Below are positions 1-12,532 of a stretch of DNA of 64,000 nt, one piece after another. The stretch covers positions 598,922 through 662,921 of the forward strand of contig SSBO01000015.1 of assembly GCA_005281725.1 (NCBI GenBank). Direction: 5' to 3'. The translations under genes and the position numbers were made by a program. Under the pieces are notes generated by a model, which had not been told where the DNA came from, did no database searches, and saw only the letters and a program-made list of their open reading frames with translations. How positions within the stretch are numbered: the first letter of the stretch is position 1; every line of letters begins with the position of its first letter. The DNA is from Wuchereria bancrofti. Lineage: Eukaryota; Nematoda; Chromadorea; Rhabditida; Onchocercidae.

Positions 1-660
1 ACACTGGTAGTGTGACATGCAAAGGTAGAAAGCCATGATTGCTCAAGCAATAGCAATAATAATAATAATCGAAATACTAGTAGTAAGTAGTAACAATCAT
101 CGAAAAGTAGTAATTACTATTAAAATAATAGGAATAGAGAAAGTGAAAGAGGGGAGAGACTGAGGAGAAGGGTATATGAGAGGGAGAGAGAGAGAGAGAG
201 GGATGGAAGGAAGCCATTGCGTTGCCGAAGTGGCAATTAAGCAAATCGAAAATAGCCGGGTTGAAAAGTAATAAATTTAATAAAAGTTATAAATGGATGG
301 CATTATTGCGTGCCTTCCTCGAGATGTTCCTTCCTCGAAGCATTTGTTGGCAATGAATGCATGAAGAAGAAGAAGGATTATTATTTTTGATCATTGCTTT
401 GTCCACTCAGATAAGTAATCAAATTTTCACATTGCATGTTATGAAATCAAATAAAAAAGCAAAAAATGCACTGAAATTATTAATTTAAATCTTTAAAATT
501 CAATTCAGTTCTAATTCACTTCTTCCATTTCAATATCAGATGAATATCATTGAAATAAATACTTCTCGATGATATTGTTGACATAATTATCACTAATTAT
601 ATTGTTATAACTGCAATTATCATCCTTATTTATACTAATCTCATCTTAAAGCATATTTAA

Positions 661-728
661 TGCTGCTGTTGTTGTTGTTGTTGTTGTTATTGTTGTTGTT
701 GTTGTTGTTGTTGTTGTTATTGTTGTTG
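661..728. repeat. (GTT)n microsatellite
   Basis: Interrupted trinucleotide array of GTT with a CTG start and two ATT interruptions. Confidence 0.95.
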
Positions 729-937
729 GTATTAACATTGCTATTATTAACATCGCATCAGATAGATATTTTTGCTAATTAGTATCATTGATATTCACAT
801 CATACTACTAAAATTACTTTTTCTTCATAGCTAAACTTGCATAACTGCTGCCACCATCAATGCTTTCAGCAGCATTTCGGCATCAAAGTATCATAGCGAG
901 ATGACTACTGTGACCGTAAATCCAAAACACATTATTG

Positions 938-942
938 AGAGA

Positions 943-979
<37 letters not shown>
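938..979. repeat. (GA)n microsatellite
   Basis: GA dinucleotide run with GG and AA interruptions. A similar short GA run sits at about 184-201. Confidence 0.95.
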
Positions 980-2777
980 TAAGTCTCCAACTCTACTTTT
1001 CAGTTCATAGTTTGAGTCCTTTATGGTTGAGAAGAACTGCAATAAAAATAAACAAAATCACTGAAACCTTTGCATAAATCTTATCTCATGGGATCATATG
1101 GCAAATTAATTTCCTTCAAATATCATTCTTGTTCAGTGTTGTTATAAAAATTAGAAAATTAAACAACAAAACTTTGACACATTTGCACTAATTTTGAGAT
1201 AATAGTAAGCATGAAGTGTGCCACTTCAAAAGAAAACAAAGAGCAGTAAACATTTTACGCGTATATTCGATTAATAGCTTAAGCAGGTCAACGAGTCATC
1301 ACAATGTATTAAAAAGAAGCATTGCCTTAATTTTCATTTAAAACAAAATGAAGAACAGAGTAGTAGTTAAGTTTGTTCAAGTAGGAGTCAGATTATAAAC
1401 AAAGAAACTATTGCAGTAGAAGACTTAATTCAAAAACTAAAGAATTGATGGCCAGCGAATGATTGCTCATTATTTCAATCTTTTTAGGTACTAATTGATT
1501 TTAATTAAATGTGTGAGTTTTCCAGTAATGAACAGTGACTGGAGAATCACTTTCGTTTCTGTATTCAAAACCTGAATTGATAAATATGATAGATTTAACT
1601 TGATCTTGACACGGTGCTGACATCTGAAGTTAAAGGAGAGGTGAAGGGCGATAGATGCCTTTCTTCTGAAATAAACTAATGACAGCAATTCATGCAATTA
1701 AGTTAGGTCGTGTGATGGGTTCAATTCAATCAAAAACTCCAACCATTGTGATCAAATAAATCCTTTGCTTTATCTTTTCACATTAAAAAAATTAAATCCT
1801 TATATCTCTTGAAGGATTAGAAATTCGATGACTAATAGGGCAGTTACTTGTGGCTTTAACAACAGCAAATATCATAATCTTAAAATTTCTCATAAGACAG
1901 ATTATTTGTGATACACAGTTGGAGAGTTGAAGGCTTATGTTGTAAGCCGAGCAGGATGGTTTGATAAACATCTTAATTATTCCCATCCACTAACTAAATC
2001 ATGATATATTCACTCGTAGCGAAGGAAACAAAGCACAGATCTTTGATAAGCATTGATTTGTTAACAAATTTCTTATCAGCAGTTTTACAAGTAAGCGGCT
2101 TGTGTATCAAGAAAGAATTGCAGTGAGAGACATACATGCTAATCTCAAGACTTTCCAGATTAGCTGATAAAGTTTACGAATCGATTTAAATCTTCAACGA
2201 TTTACTGATGTAACAGTGAAATGAAATGAAATGAGATGAAATTAAATCATACAGAAATGGTTCTTATCAGAGTGAGGTGAGAGGAAATTAGGCATTCTAA
2301 TCAGACAATCATCTCTCTTCATCAAAGTAATAAAATAAATTGGGAAAAAATCGGAAGTGGAACTAAACACTCAAAGGCATTTATGCATTTATATACGGGC
2401 AAGTAAGTGACAAACAAATTGAAAAGCAAAATATGGCGGTGAAAAAAAGGCGGAGAAGGAAAGATGCAATTAATGGAAGTGTATGTGCAGCTGGTAATTG
2501 GCCTTTAAACATTTTCATTCATAACTAAGTAAGTTAGTAAGAAAGTAAACCAATTCTTCACCACCTAAATGTATCTATCCTTCCTTTTTCAATTCATTCA
2601 ATTGTCCTCCAATTGTCTTCATTATATGACAGACAGAGTGAAAAAGATGACAGCAAAATTGACAAATTTCTTCACTTCAATTACTCATTTCAACTGATAG
2701 TTGCTAAATTGTTTTCATCTAAAGTTGACATCCAATGTTGGAATTTTAAAACAAATAAATGGCTCTGATAGTGTTGG

Positions 2778-2779
<2 letters not shown>

Positions 2780-2814
<35 letters not shown>
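2780..2814. repeat. (AGT)n microsatellite
   Basis: About eleven near-perfect AGT units. Confidence 0.95.
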
Positions 2815-2880
2815 ATATGAATTAATTATGTGGCAATCAAGAAGAGATAATTGATTTTGTGATTATTAAGGAGAAGAGGT

Positions 2881-3105
2881 ATTATTATTATCGTTATTTT
2901 TATTATTGTTTTATCATTTACTACCATCACTATCATTATTATTATTATTATTAATTATCGTTGTTATTATCATTAATTACTATTATTACTACTATTATTG
3001 ATTATTATTATTAATTATATTATTATCATCATTACTATTATTACCAATTATTGTTATTACTAATTATTGTTGCTACTAATTATTATTATTACTACTACTT
3101 TTAGT
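2881..3105. repeat. Degenerate (ATT)n / (TTA)n tract
   Basis: More than 200 bp of imperfect ATT/TTA/ATC trinucleotide repeats. It looks like an old, heavily mutated microsatellite. Confidence 0.85.
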
Positions 3106-5432
3106 ACATCCATGAAAGTTAATTGAATGATATAAAAATGCAGTGAAAAAGAGGTCAAAGCGCTGATATTCCGCTAAACATTCAATTCAGTTTTTTCTAT
3201 TGTTCGTCTTCCTGGTTTGTTAGTAAGGGCTGTAATTAGATGCAGCTGATAAGTACAGAAAAGTATAAGTAAGATGAAAGGAAATGCACAGACCGATACT
3301 AAAATATAACGCATCCTATCCTACCGGATACAACAATTAAATTTTAAAGGAGGAGAAGCAGTGCTGAAGACTGAAATAAATAAATAAATCAAATTAACTT
3401 CAGTCAGAAATCATTCAAATTTTCATAACTTCACTGCTAAATCTCGATGGAAAATACCAAGAATTCCTGGAGAGAGTCACATTTTTATGCGATAACAATT
3501 TCACATTGAACATAATGCTTAGCCAATATTTGTAGCTCTTAAGTAAGTGAATCGCTTTGAAGTTGCTTATTTCAACTTGCTGTTCCTTTTTCCTTCTGAT
3601 TCTGCATTATGTCAGTCATCGCTAATTAAAAAAAGCGGTAGAAACATCACAAAGGAAATATCCCAAAGATGTTTTCAACCACTTTGTCAGCTCTCTCTCT
3701 CTCTCTCTGAAATTTTCCTGACTGGAATTATCGAACATATTAAAGTCATTATTTGTCTTTGCAACAGATTCTAAATTCAGTTTTACAGATTCCCAGATTT
3801 TGAAAGAACATCAACATTGCGGTGGGAAGATATTGCTTCATCCTTAATTCTGTTTTAATGCACAGTTTACTTTATTGTAGCGTAAGAAGCAAATATATTC
3901 AACATAAATGATATCTTACTGTATTAAGAGTTGTACGATACCGAAGAAATACTATTTGGAAAGGAATTTTAAGGGGAAAAGGCAATAGCACGAAAAGGCA
4001 AAACGTTACAAGTGACAAGATAGAACCATAAGAAAACTAAAATTGCTAGCATTGAGATTGAAATTTATAAAAAGAAGCCAGGAGAGAGGAGTATTTCTTA
4101 TGGTAATTGTGTTAGTGCACCTGGTGACATCAACGACAGAACACGAAGAGGAGAAAGAGATGACATAATGAACAGTTATTTATTGTTTAGGTTTATTCGA
4201 TTCCGATTGATTGATGAGAAGTATGAAGGAGGACTTTACGTCTCACAACGATACTCCAAGCCTTGAATAAAAGAATACTCTCATTGCTAGGAAAATGCTA
4301 ATGCATTATTGCTAGTCCTCACGAATCATTAAATTCAGATATTTCATGCAATCAATATTCGTTGATACTGCAATTAGCAATTAGCAGCGAAACAGTGACA
4401 AAATTTCAAACTCGCCCAAACGTTATTTCTTGGCTTTACTACAATGATTTTGCCTGTCCATAACAACTTTTATTTTTGTTATCAATCTTTGGACAGTCCA
4501 CAATAAACACTGCAACAGCATTTCATTCATGTAGCAAGAATTGAAATTATTCAGAAGCAAACTGTTTGAAAATTTAACTGTATATAATTGATCAAAGAAT
4601 ACAGAAGTAAGAAGGATTATTGCAATTTCCCAGTTGATAAGATAGCCTAGTTGCACATAAGTTTAGGCTCATTTTCTTCTTAAAGTGTATAGCTGGTCCA
4701 CCTAATACTTTTCTTTTTTAGAATACAAAGCATGAATATAATCCAAATGGCGCAAAATGAATTTCGATAATTTATATTTAAAAAATCACGTAACGGAGGT
4801 ATTTTCTTGTTCTGATAAACTACGACAGAAAAAAAAGAAAACAAAAAGCAAGCGAAGAATTAAAAGAAGAAAATAAGTTTTGAAGAATTGCAAAGTTTAT
4901 TAAGAGGCGGCAAAGGTAGTTATCTACTTGTATTGGAAATGTTTTTCAAGAAACTTCTATCCCATCCAATAGAGTGACCATAGGTCAGCAACTGCAATGA
5001 TTTTTGATCATTTGCAGCTTACCATTTCAAAACGGCAAGAAAGAAATCGTTTTTTGAATGTTTTTCATTTGTTTGCTCACATTTAAACATGCATCACTTT
5101 ATTGAAACAGCTACCGTTTCAACCACTTCCGTTACTGGCAAAGGAATATAAAATGCTGAAGATCCGGAAATATGAGAACCGTATCCGTATTATCACTTCA
5201 AGCAATCACTGAGAGACATTGCACAGGTGAATTTTCACTTCAAACATTGTTTTGTCATTCATTAAGAGTGTATCATTTTATATGTTGTATTATATTATAT
5301 CGTATTATATATTATATTATATCATTTATTAATGTTATATTATTTCTCATGTCGATTATGAAAATATATTATATTTTGATGTGCTCTTAGAAAGGAAAGT
5401 CGTTTATTGAATGACAGTAATGACAAGAATGG

Positions 5433-5468
5433 TAATTAAATCATTGGTTGTAATTAAATCATTGGTTG
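5433..5468. repeat. 18-bp perfect tandem duplication
   Basis: TAATTAAATCATTGGTTG occurs twice head to tail with no mismatch. Confidence 0.95.
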
Positions 5469-7313
5469 TTTGGTTTCTGAACCGAAATTACAACCATTTG
5501 GCTTCTAAGAAATGCCAATAGGTGCTCGAAATACTGTTTGCAGGAATAGAAATCATAATACTTGTACTTTTGCACAACATCGAGAAAGCAATTAAAACGG
5601 TGATATGTTCTTTCTTAATCAAAATATCAAAGATTATTTTTTGGGTAAACTGTCCTCACCAAACATTTACAATTGGAACAATACCAGCTCAGAAATTCGA
5701 ATTACTTAGGTAGGTATGTGAGCATTAGTATTTATTCATTTTGCACGAGAAATTTGAATGCTTCGAGAGAAGCGAAAAACAAATTCCATTCTTCCTGCAT
5801 GTCGCATCCAAGAGTTGCAGAAGAAAACAGTTTTTTTTTTTTTTTTTTAGATAAAGGAAGAATAATTTTCAAATCAAAAAAAGTAGAAAGAATTGCAAAT
5901 AAATGAAGAAATTTTAACATAGTAAGAAATAAAATGCTGCATTAATTGAATTGATTAGCGGTTAAAAAATAAAATTGCTTCCTTCCAGTCTTCTCTCCTT
6001 GCCCATTCTTTTTACTTATGCCTTATGTCTTATTATCTAAATTTACATCTTTGAAAAGGAGAAAGTACGGGTTAAGTAAGCTTAACGAGATTGCTAAGAG
6101 AAGTATGGTCGTAAATGTTATGCTTTAGCTCCTGGAAATGATTGTAACATGACCTTAATTAAATTTTAATAAATAATTTGTCAAATGCAATATGAGTTGC
6201 CATTTTCGTAGTGTCTCTTACTTTTCCATTTCCCACTTTAGAAAAAATTTGCATTTTAATATTGAAATAAATAATTTAAAAGAAGCATAGATCTTGACTC
6301 ACTTTTAGTTGAATTACTTTAATTAATGTACTTTCCTCCAACAATATTGACAATTGCTTCTCACATCGCCGCTGCGCATATGACGTTGGAGGGGAAAGTT
6401 GCTGCTGTTGCGTTGCGCATCCGTACAAACAGAGATGTCCAGTCTGCTCCGCCTGTCCTAGTGTGGACACTTTCCGTTACGTCAACTGGCTGGGTGGGAA
6501 ATTTCCGATCTTCAAGTGTACAATAGAGTGTACAATAGTTTAGTGAAATCTAACTTTACGAAAATATCACTAGCTAATGGTTCCATTCCTTTTATGGTAA
6601 TATTGCAATGATTCGGATCGTCCAATTACCAAAAGTAGTAATATCTTTTATAACTTGATGTTCCATGTCATTTTTGATATAACCCTAAGAGTTGTTATTA
6701 TTCCAACCTGCCATATCTTTGATTCTGCCCGGATTTACGAAGAACAGAAAATTCAATTATTTAAATTCAAAATTATAGCTTAAGAAAAAAACATGAAGCC
6801 GAATACTGTCGTCATTTGTGATCCGCCATCAAAATTCTGCAGATAAAGAGTGAAAGCAATTCCGGTGCAGTGCACTGTCTGTGTCAGTAATCTAATTTTT
6901 GACACTTTGTGATACGATTCGGAATATAAGAGAGAGGAAGGAAGGAAGGAAGAAATGAGAAGGTATTCGCTGCTGCTAATGAAGAATATATTTTATATAT
7001 TTTCCCATAAAAAGATGGATAGCTTGGAATAAAAGCAAATTCTTGAGTGAGAAAGGAAGCTTGAGAAGAAGGGATGAATGGGTAATTTTATGAAAGTTCC
7101 TTAAAAGTAATGAGATTAAAAAAAGAGTAAGACTAAACAACTTAATATGTGCATATAAGTATGAGACACAAAAGAAGTATATTTATGGAGCAGTAATATT
7201 CATTATATAATGAAACGACTAGAACTAGAGGAATCAGGGCAGGGCGGCATTTTACATAACATTGAGCTATTTGGTCGCAGTTGAGAGGAGAAGCAATTTC
7301 TGCAATGGAATTG

Positions 7314-7341
7314 GATAGATAGATAGATAGATAGATAGATA
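7314..7341. repeat. (GATA)n microsatellite
   Basis: Seven perfect GATA units. Confidence 0.95.
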
Positions 7342-7547
7342 CTTGGGCAATTGAATAATAAAATCAAAAAGTGAAATAGACTGCTTTCCCATTGCCTCTG
7401 AGTGCCCAAAAACACGGGTGCCACAAAATGGGAATATTTATGCATCGCCGTTTGAAATGATCACTTAATGCAATCAAAATGACGCTTGCACCATAATCAT
7501 ATCAAATAAAACATTATTACATACATTCAGGGAAGGAAAGCACTTTC

Positions 7548-7614
7548 AATGCGATTCAATGCGATGCAATGCGATGCGATGCGATGCGATGCGATGCGAT
7601 GCGATGCAATGCGA
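7548..7614. repeat. (GCGAT)n pentanucleotide array
   Basis: About thirteen GCGAT units with a few GCAAT/TCAAT variants at the edges. It is unusual in this window for being GC-containing and rich in CpG. Confidence 0.95.
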
Positions 7615-7811
7615 ACATTACGAGCAAATTGATGAAAAAGAAAGAATTTGAAAGAGCAGACTGGTGGGATTCAACAAGGATCGGGATTTATTAATGGAAA
7701 TGGTTCAGAGCTGAGTATTAGTAGAAAGTGTCGCTTGATGAAAAGAAGAGATTACTTGCTCGACTCCTTCCTACAGCACTAATTAAAGAGATTCAAATTT
7801 CAATTAATTTA

Positions 7812-7852
7812 TTCCATAATGATATGAAATGCAATTTCATATCATTATGGAA
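7812..7852. repeat. Perfect inverted repeat, 19-bp arms, 3-nt loop
   Basis: The left arm at 7812-7830 begins TTCCATAATG. The right arm at 7834-7852 is its exact reverse complement, and the spacer is GCA. The pairing stops sharply at both ends. I see no target-site duplication or longer terminal repeat that would mark a transposable element. The sequence would form a cruciform in DNA or a 19-bp hairpin in RNA. Confidence 0.9.
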
Positions 7853-8029
7853 ATTACTAAACAAAATGACTCTTTCAAAGGTAATATTAGTCATAAAGCA
7901 AACTCTTAAGTATAACGTGCTCCAACCATGATGACTACAAACATACACATCATCTCATCTCATCTCACCGTCTCATTTAAATGCATTTTAAATAGTTCCA
8001 TACATTTCTAACACAGTAAGACAGACAGG

Positions 8030-8073
8030 CACACACACACACACACATACACATACATGCACACACACACACA
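8030..8073. repeat. (CA)n microsatellite
   Basis: CA repeats with TA and TG interruptions. Confidence 0.95.
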
Positions 8074-9297
8074 TCGACATGCACGCATACATTACGACAT
8101 ACTCATATGCATATTACGATGATATGATAGCATAGATGTATGGTACTAATAATGTGATAAAAGTGTATGCACGCTTCTGCAGCATGCAAAAGTGAACACT
8201 TAACGAAGGATGCGACGGGGAACTTTCGTTCGCAACCTTCGATAAATTTAAAGGTAACATTAAAGGCAATCTGCGAGTCGCACGGGCGAGCGAATCCAAA
8301 GTAACAAAAAAAAGAAAAGCGAAATTGATTTGAGAATATGCATGCTTCTCTTCTTTCCAACTAACATAATCTTATCATAATTTAAAATAAGGAAAGCTTA
8401 ACAATGTATAAACTACAGCGTTGCTGCTTACTGTGCACTATTATTACTACAAGAAATATTCCTTCATAACCTAATTAAGAATTAATTAAATGGAACATTA
8501 GTTAAGTACCATCACTATTTCAATCTTTTCTGAAATACCGTGCTTTGGTCGTGTACGGCAAGCATAATGAATAGCATTTGAGTTAAAAATGCTTCCTGCT
8601 TATCTGCGAGAATAAAAGAGAAAGTTTAGTGGAAGTTGAGCTAATGATTCAGAATAGGAAGCGACGGAATCTTCTGAGGTAAATGGATTAAAATAACTTT
8701 GCTGTTAAAACAAAAAGGAAGAAATTGCATGGCATTTCTGACAGACTGAAACTTATAGGTCTTTCAAATATTAAACAGTTTTCACACAGGAATAGCAATT
8801 TTTTTTTTTTTCAATTTCAATTTCAATTAAAATATGACAGTAGAAATGAGCTATAATAATAACACTATTAGACAGTAAATGAGAGGAGAAAAAAAATGAT
8901 ACAGGTGAAATCACCTTCAACCTGTATTGCTTTCCCGAAAAAAATTATCTCCGCCTACCACCAAAACATTATAATTAATTTGTCCATCTCAATGGGCAAT
9001 CAAACTGCCCAAGTTATGATTGCAATGATAAAATTACATTATTTTCCCGAGCAGACGCTGAAATGAAATTATGAATAAGCAAGAAGTCGACGCAAAGGCC
9101 TAATCATACTTGTATTTGTGTAATATTTTTCGATCGTTTTCTGTCCCGTAGGAATTTTATGACTGATGATGATTAATTTTGTTTCATTTCTTTCTTTGCT
9201 ATTATTTGGTCTATGCTAGCACACCTTGTTGATGAGTATGCCAGAAATAATGTTCCAAAAGTGGAGAATTTTGATGAAATCTGCCCAAATGTGATCT

Positions 9298-9323
9298 CAT
9301 CATCATCATCATCATCATCATCA
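9298..9323. repeat. (CAT)n microsatellite
   Basis: Run of CAT units. On the minus strand it reads through as an Asp run in an otherwise unremarkable open frame. Confidence 0.95.
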
Positions 9324-9758
9324 GAAATCATCACAGACGTTTTATATTCCTGTGAAATGAAATGATTTGAATGACGCAAGTGATTAACGTCGCTAGCACT
9401 CATAATTGATGATCCGGATAGAACAATCATCATCAGTAACGGATGATGCAAAACGGTTAGCCATCTTTTTTCATTCCTCCTCAGTCAACACCGCCTTCGA
9501 CTGATGTGGATGTTAGCAGCGGAATTTCTACATTTCTGTTACTTGAAATTCCAAAATTTATTGTTGGTGCTGAATCATCCTATAAGGCGAACTTGTTTTT
9601 GCACCCAAATGTTTATACAGTTTAATTGTTTTAAAAAATAATGCAAATATATCGTCAGCCGAATAGATAGTTGAAAATGTGAAACCTTTCGTTCGATAAT
9701 TTAGGGACAGTATAGCAGGAAAGGAAGACAGTTCAAAAGAAAAATAAACCGTCACCGG

Positions 9759-10025
9759 ATGAATCTCCTTTTTGTTGTTCCCGGTCTTACCGGAGCAATA
9801 ATCACTCATCCAAATAGGATCCATGTTCTGAGCTGTCATCAATGCAACAACAAGCAATACCGTGCAGATGCGAGACCAACTCTACCTCTCACTTGCAGTG
9901 GAAGTAATGCATGCATGCTGCAGAAATTCAATCACTCATTAACTCAAATTATCGGATTAACTGCTCCGGCAAATTGCTCTTCATTCACGAGTAATATGCT
10001 CGACCGAACGGATGGATTGGATTGA
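9759..10025 (+). CDS. Possible secreted Ly6/uPAR-like cysteine-rich exon or small gene
   Basis: This is an 88-codon frame from ATG to TGA. It opens with a short hydrophobic stretch (MNLLFVVPGLTGA) that could be a weak signal peptide. It then has a cysteine pattern reminiscent of the uPAR/Ly6 or nematode ET-type fold: SCHQC, then TCSGSNAC, then NCSS, with NHS and NCS glycosylation sites. The intact frame could be a first exon: a GTAATA donor-like sequence follows position 9990, after which the frame would be intronic. I see no matching downstream exon. The minus strand is also open over part of the region, so the coding strand is not certain. The family is a guess from the Cys spacing only. 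Confidence 0.33.
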   Translation: MNLLFVVPGLTGAIITHPNRIHVLSCHQCNNKQYRADARPTLPLTCSGSNACMLQKFNHSLTQIIGLTAPANCSSFTSNMLDRTDGLD

Positions 10026-10411
10026 CGAGAAATGATGAGATTCATAAAAGATATTCGAGAAATAATGCAAAAGTAGGAGGTAGAGAGAGACGTAATGATG
10101 AAAGATCAAATTGTTCATCCTACCTGTTGCTAATAGCAGGTAGTAGTGATAGTAGTAGGAAGTGACGACAGTAACAAAATTCCCATTGCCTATATTCCAT
10201 GGTTCATTTACCGTAATCCGTGTCCGTCCGTCCGTCGTCCGCCGCGGTTTGCTTTTACTCAGCAAAACAATTTAATCAACAAAAGTATTACTACTTGCTG
10301 ATATGGTGGACAGCTCTGAGTACTTCAGAGTCGCATCTGATGTGACAAAGGATATGTCTTGGCATTAATTACAGCTATTGAATGTAATGCGTTGATTAAA
10401 TTGTTTAGACT

Positions 10412-10461
10412 TACATATATTCAGATGAAGTCCTCAGACATACATATATTCAGATGAAGTC
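10412..10461. repeat. 21-bp direct repeat, period 29
   Basis: TACATATATTCAGATGAAGT followed by C occurs at 10412-10432 and again at 10441-10461 without mismatch. Eight unrelated bases lie between the copies. Confidence 0.93.
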
Positions 10462-12274
10462 ACGTACGTGGTTTGACGTAACAGGCATTGTTAACTGATT
10501 AAAATGATGTGACGAATTGAAATTGATAGCGTCAGTGACATCAGGTAGACACAACTAACTATTATTATTCAAACAGCATCAACCGAAAGGCTTTCTCCTT
10601 TCTCTTTTAAATGCCCAATTTTCAGGTGCAATTTGTACGAAATGGAAAGGAAAGGAAAGCAAATCAGTCCAATGTTCCCTTCCTCAATCCCAAATTAAGC
10701 CTATAATTTGTAACAGAAAATACCTCAATTATACCTATAATATATTTCCATTCTATAGTAACCAAAAATTGAGCTCATTTAACAAACAAACAATTCCTTC
10801 CCGCTATGCTTCATTTCACGAATATTACCCCCAACAATTCTACATCCTTTGCTTGGCAAATTAGTTTGCAAGTTCAAAAAAACAGAATTTAAAAGTGGGA
10901 TTTGGAGAAGTGCACACACTCCGATAATGACTTCCATTGACAGGATGGACATTTAATTTTTTGAAAAGTTTTTTTCAAAAATTGAAATTACGTTTGAAAT
11001 TTCAAAAATGTATACTGATACAAAATTTACTACAAAATACTACCAAATCCTTCCTTTTTTTTTAACTAATTCAAATTTAGAGTGAATGATAAGAAATTGA
11101 AAGTAGCTGGAAAGCGCTAACGAAACGAAGTGTTTCAGCGGGACATTTGCACAGGAAGCGGATTCAATAAAGAAAGAAAAGCAGAGTACCTGCGCATTAG
11201 GTGCAACATTAGCGCATTCAGTCATCTATACAGTTCCTAAATTTCTTGTATACTTATGAAATACTTTCCGCAGTTCCTCTTTCGGATTCTCTCCAAATGG
11301 AACTCAAATAAATGACTTAGTTTGTTAAGCATTTCAAAAACTCACTTTAAAGCAAGAAAAAGGCGTTACCTCAGGTAATAACAATTATCGCGATCAAATG
11401 TTGAATTAATTGCAAAAGTACCCTTCCCAAATCCAATCATCGCAATGCACTATATTTTGTGTTGAGAAAGATATCTCAAGGTGAAGAAATTTAATTTAAG
11501 TGAATTCCTCATTCTTACAAGAAATCGACCTCACGTCCAGCATATGACTTGTGTAATACAGATAAAACATAATGCACCAATGTTTTAAAGTTCTTAATAG
11601 AATATTCATAAAATTCTTTAAATTTTGTGAGCTGAATTTTTAATTTAATCCACATAAGAAAGAAGTAAACGTAAGAATGAAAGAAATAGGCTTTGTAAAA
11701 TTGAATGGATTTGATCTTCTTTGATTTTACTCTAAAACTGACGACAGGTACTGATGAGAAGACAATTGATTCTTCCGAGAGGTGCAAAATCATTTTTGTT
11801 AAAATTTGCAACTGTTGCTACTTCTTTCATTAAACTTTAATTCGCGTATGGTGTTTCGATTGATAATGTTGGAAGACAGGGGAATTCCCTTGAATTCTCA
11901 AAAATTGAAAATGGAAACAAATATCTCGCTTTTTCTCAACAAAAAATGATTAGAAAGGTTTGTATATTGAAAAATGAAGAGGACAGCAAGTTGGACAGCA
12001 AGAAGAAATATGGCTGACCTAAGATTTGGATTAGAATTTGGTTCGATGATAACTATTAAAATGTCATAGCAACCTGTGTCTCATTCTCACTCATTAAGCA
12101 AAACACAATTCTCGTCCCATTCATCATCCATCTCCCTCTCTTCTCTTCTGTCTTGCTGAAATCCAGGTGTATGCGACTAATTAAACATTCACTACAATTT
12201 AGCTCATTAATCAGGCTAATGATGTTATTGCTCGCTGATAGACATTATTAATGAATTCAAAACTATTCAATCAG

Positions 12275-12352
<78 letters not shown>

Positions 12353-12379
12353 CACTACTACTACTGCAGCAGCAGCAGT
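12275..12379. repeat. Long (ACT)n array followed by (CAG)n
   Basis: About thirty ACT units with one ACC interruption, then four to five CAG units. It is the longest pure trinucleotide array in the window. Confidence 0.97.
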
Positions 12380-12483
12380 AGCCATTACGACGACCCTTGC
12401 ATCTCTCATTAACAACAGAATTGACTGATAATAATCAAATTAAATATCATTACTGGTTCTTGGTTGGTTGATATTGTGCAACA

Positions 12484-12532
12484 ACACACACACACACACA
12501 TACACACATACACACACACACACACATACACA
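12484..12532. repeat. (CA)n microsatellite
   Basis: CA repeats with TA interruptions. Confidence 0.95.

Larger units (their letters stand above)
1..9757. other. Gene-poor AT-rich stretch, no supported gene
   Basis: I find no open frame here with a recognisable domain, and no tRNA or rRNA. The stretch holds many simple repeats (listed separately), AT-rich trinucleotide runs at 2881-3105, an 18-T run at 5831-5848 and an 18-bp tandem duplication at 5433-5468. It also has a GC-richer island at 6345-6530 where both strands stay open and the perfect inverted repeat at 7812-7852. It could be intergenic, a very large intron or distal regulatory DNA. Confidence 0.6.

Noticed and set aside
9173..9451. 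92-codon minus-strand frame with an Asp run
   Set aside because: The Asp run is the CAT microsatellite and nothing else in it is protein-like.
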